Shown piece after piece: positions 5,482 to 6,026 of a stretch of DNA of 6,026 bases. The stretch is from the NCBI RefSeq assembly GCF_902491285.1, contig NZ_CABUHK010000149.1:1-6026 (forward strand), in the 5' to 3' direction. The DNA comes from an uncultured Bacteroides sp. (lineage in GTDB: Bacteria; Bacteroidota; Bacteroidia; Bacteroidales; Bacteroidaceae). Both the position numbers and the translations under genes were made by a program. How positions within the stretch are numbered: position 1 is the stretch's first letter; each line of letters begins with the position of its first letter. A model generated the notes under the pieces. The model was not told where the DNA came from. It ran no database searches and saw nothing but the letters and a program-made list of their open reading frames with translations.

Positions 5482-6026
5482 TTATCCGCCGAAGTTATCG
5501 AACATCAAATTCTGAGCCGGTACGCCAAGGTCGTCGAGCATCTTCTCAACGGCTTTCGACATCGGGCCGGGACCACACATGTAGTATTCGATATCTTCAG
5601 GAGCTTCATGGTTCTTCAAGTAAGTTTCATAAATCACGTTGTGAACGAAGCCCGGAGTGTACTTCACGCCTGCAGCATCGGCAGCAGGATCCAGACGGTC
5701 AAGCGCCAGATGGAATGTGAAGTTCGGGAAGTCCTTTTCGATTTGCAGGAAGTCTTCCAGATAGAATACCTCGTTCAGTGCACGGGCACCGTAGAAGTAA
5801 GACATCTTACGGTCGGTAATATGCAGCGTCTTCGTCAAGTGCATGATTTGTGCACGCAACGGAGCCATACCGGCACCACCGCCAATCCACATCATTTCCT
5901 TATTAGAATCCAAAATCGGGTGGAAATCTCCGTAGGGGCCGCTCATAATCACCTTGTCACCCGGTTTCAGAGTGAAGATATAAGAAGAAGCGATACCCGG
6001 CATTACATCCATAAATCCGGGACCTT
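5482..6026 (-). CDS. nqrF: Na+-translocating NADH:quinone reductase subunit F (NqrF), C-terminal part
   Basis: The last 180 complete codons of the gene are present, and the 5' part lies beyond the window edge. NqrF is the entry point of the Na+-pumping NADH:quinone reductase. It takes hydride from NADH onto FAD and passes electrons through a 2Fe-2S centre, on the cytoplasmic face of the inner membrane. The visible part is the ferredoxin-reductase-like module. It contains GIASSYIF (visible residues 10-17, end of the FAD domain), IGGGAGMAP (47-55, NAD-binding glycine loop), YGARALNEVFYLEDF (78-92), HEAPEDIEYYMCGPGPM (139-155) and the family-typical ending FDNFGG. HEAPED, EYYMCGP and the FGG terminus closely resemble proteobacterial NqrF. 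The N-terminal membrane helix, 2Fe-2S domain and RxYS flavin motif would lie outside the window. The gene ends normally and is followed by a strong terminator, consistent with being last in an nqrABCDEF operon. That operon order is known for the family but not seen here. Confidence 0.96.
   Translation of the reverse strand, partial: GPGFMDVMPGIASSYIFTLKPGDKVIMSGPYGDFHPILDSNKEMMWIGGGAGMAPLRAQIMHLTKTLHITDRKMSYFYGARALNEVFYLEDFLQIEKDFPNFTFHLALDRLDPAADAAGVKYTPGFVHNVIYETYLKNHEAPEDIEYYMCGPGPMSKAVEKMLDDLGVPAQNLMFDNFGG

Overview
The window looks like chromosomal core sequence from a Bacteroides-type member of the Bacteroidota. The support is the mix of genes (an NqrF subunit, a short SerA without ACT domain, a DUF1015 protein beside serC-serA), AT-rich intergenic DNA, poor Shine-Dalgarno sequences, and several intergenic octamers that fit the Bacteroides -7 consensus TAnnTTTG. 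The species cannot be fixed by eye. Every gene I accept is on the minus strand, so transcription runs from high to low coordinates.

Layout in transcription order: (i) 6026-5482, the C-terminal NAD-binding part of NqrF, the NADH-oxidising subunit of the Na+-pumping NADH:quinone reductase, cut by the window edge. It is followed by a 16-bp perfect palindrome and a strong intrinsic terminator (5366-5418). (ii) 5365-5000, a short region with a putative 59-codon gene (5224-5045) behind a -7-like box. (iii) 4999-3665, a DbpA-like DEAD-box RNA helicase whose motif II reads DEFD. (iv) 3664-3403, an AT-rich intergenic region with no gene, holding a 20-bp inverted repeat and the likely promoter of the serine genes. 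(v) 3402-1404, serC then serA, 10 bp apart and almost certainly co-transcribed. (vi) A clear intrinsic terminator (1339-1377) with a -7-like box on its upstream edge. (vii) 1318-71, a full-length DUF1015 protein. Bases 1-70 lie downstream of that gene and show nothing I can call.

SerA oxidises 3-phosphoglycerate to 3-phosphohydroxypyruvate and SerC transaminates it to O-phosphoserine. The third enzyme, phosphoserine phosphatase SerB, is absent from the window. The neighbour is instead a DUF1015 protein with a DGHHR motif resembling the ParB/sulfiredoxin-like superfamily, which includes free-serine kinases. A role in serine/phosphoserine metabolism is therefore a reasonable but unproven guess.

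I see no mobile element, CRISPR array, tRNA, rRNA or defence system. The window is mostly ordinary housekeeping sequence. The points most worth a second look are the DUF1015 protein, the altered active site of SerA, the overlapping terminator and promoter between serA and DUF1015, and the palindrome upstream of serC.
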